The notes under the pieces: model-generated
What the model saw: the letters and a program-made list of their open reading frames with translations, nothing else
What the model was told of the DNA's origin: nothing
Databases searched by the model: none
DNA from: a virus
Length of the DNA stretch: 21,786 nt
Strand: one strand, 5' to 3'
IMG/VR virus record: IMGVR_UViG_3300020450_000111
Span: 1-21,786 of that record
In this document: positions 21,589 through 21,786 of the stretch, piece by piece
Layout: every line of letters starts with the position of its first letter
How positions within the stretch are numbered: the stretch's first letter is position 1
Position numbers and translations under genes: made by a program

Positions 21589-21786
21589 TTAGCGGTTTTC
21601 CGCGTCGTCGTGGTTTTCCTCCCCATCTACGATCCACCGGAAAGCGACATTCGTATCTTGTTTGACTTGTTGCACGTCGAGCCCCGTCCATTTGCCAAGC
21701 AAGTTTAATGCACTTACACGAGCCCCGTGCGTTGCGCCTTCCCCGTCATACATCGCTTGAGCCATTACCAAGTTCATTAGGTTTTC
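21589..21786 (-). CDS. terS: Terminase small subunit, C-terminal part
   Basis: The frame is open to the right edge and ends at 21589. The visible 65 residues read ENLMNLVMAQAMYDGEGATH, then GARVSALNLLGKWTGLDVQQ, then a charged tail. The Arg-Val-x-Ala-Leu-x-x-Leu-Gly-Lys-x-x-Gly-Leu pattern is the usual end of the central oligomerisation region in small terminases, which recognise the packaging site and hand DNA to the large subunit. The DNA-binding N-terminus lies outside the window. Adjacent terL supports the call. Confidence 0.75.
   Translation of the reverse strand, partial: ENLMNLVMAQAMYDGEGATHGARVSALNLLGKWTGLDVQQVKQDTNVAFRWIVDGEENHDDAENR

Noticed and set aside
21420-21626. 68-residue minus-strand frame in the terminase gap
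   Set aside because: It overlaps the small terminase end by 38 bases, has no clear ribosome site or recognisable composition, and crosses the G-run and inverted-repeat zone.

Overview
The window is about 21.8 kb of the virion-morphogenesis half of a tailed double-stranded DNA phage (or prophage). Every gene I can support lies on the minus strand, so genes are read here from the right edge to the left. Genes are packed with ATGA or TAATG overlaps or gaps of a few bases. There are no tRNAs, host genes, insertion sequences or CRISPR. The order (small and large terminase, portal, scaffold, capsid, adaptor, tail fibres, P22 gp10-like tail hub, three large ejection-type proteins, lysis-type genes) and the absence of a tape measure, tail sheath or major tail tube gene point to a short-tailed (podovirus-like) phage. 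The protein style resembles marine or alphaproteobacterial podoviruses; the host is an inference I cannot prove.

Right to left: the 3' part of the small terminase gene (21589-21786); a non-coding gap with G runs and an inverted repeat (21312-21588); the large terminase (20043-21311); a 47-residue gene coupled to it (19900-20043); the portal (17685-19907); three small or medium unknown genes (16572-17716); the scaffold (15572-16543); and the major capsid gene (14036-15551).

The capsid gene is the highlight. It is interrupted by two ORF-less self-splicing group I introns (15137-15403 and 14675-14936). Both fold into P1 to P9 with compensatory changes between them. Removing them restores a 328-residue DUF5309-type capsid protein. 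A rho-independent terminator follows the capsid gene, and a 24-residue basic peptide starts immediately after its U tract.

Further left come two head-tail connector genes and a short fibre-associated gene (12677-13911), a fibre with thirteen 12-residue repeats (11058-12674), a likely receptor-binding protein (9378-11045), three small or medium tail-region genes (8019-9363), the tail hub (5914-8016), a conserved 121-residue protein (5544-5909) and three ejection-type proteins (1003-5544). The left end holds a small secreted protein whose signal-peptide codons contain an intrinsic terminator, a holin-like protein, a PD-(D/E)XK nuclease-like protein, a tiny membrane protein and the start of an EF-hand protein.

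In outline, the terminase packages DNA through the portal into a scaffolded DUF5309 shell. Adaptor and hub proteins close the head and carry the fibres. The ejection proteins travel inside the head and enter the host with the DNA. The left-end cassette probably serves lysis or DNA processing. The capsid supply depends on two RNA-catalysed splicing events.
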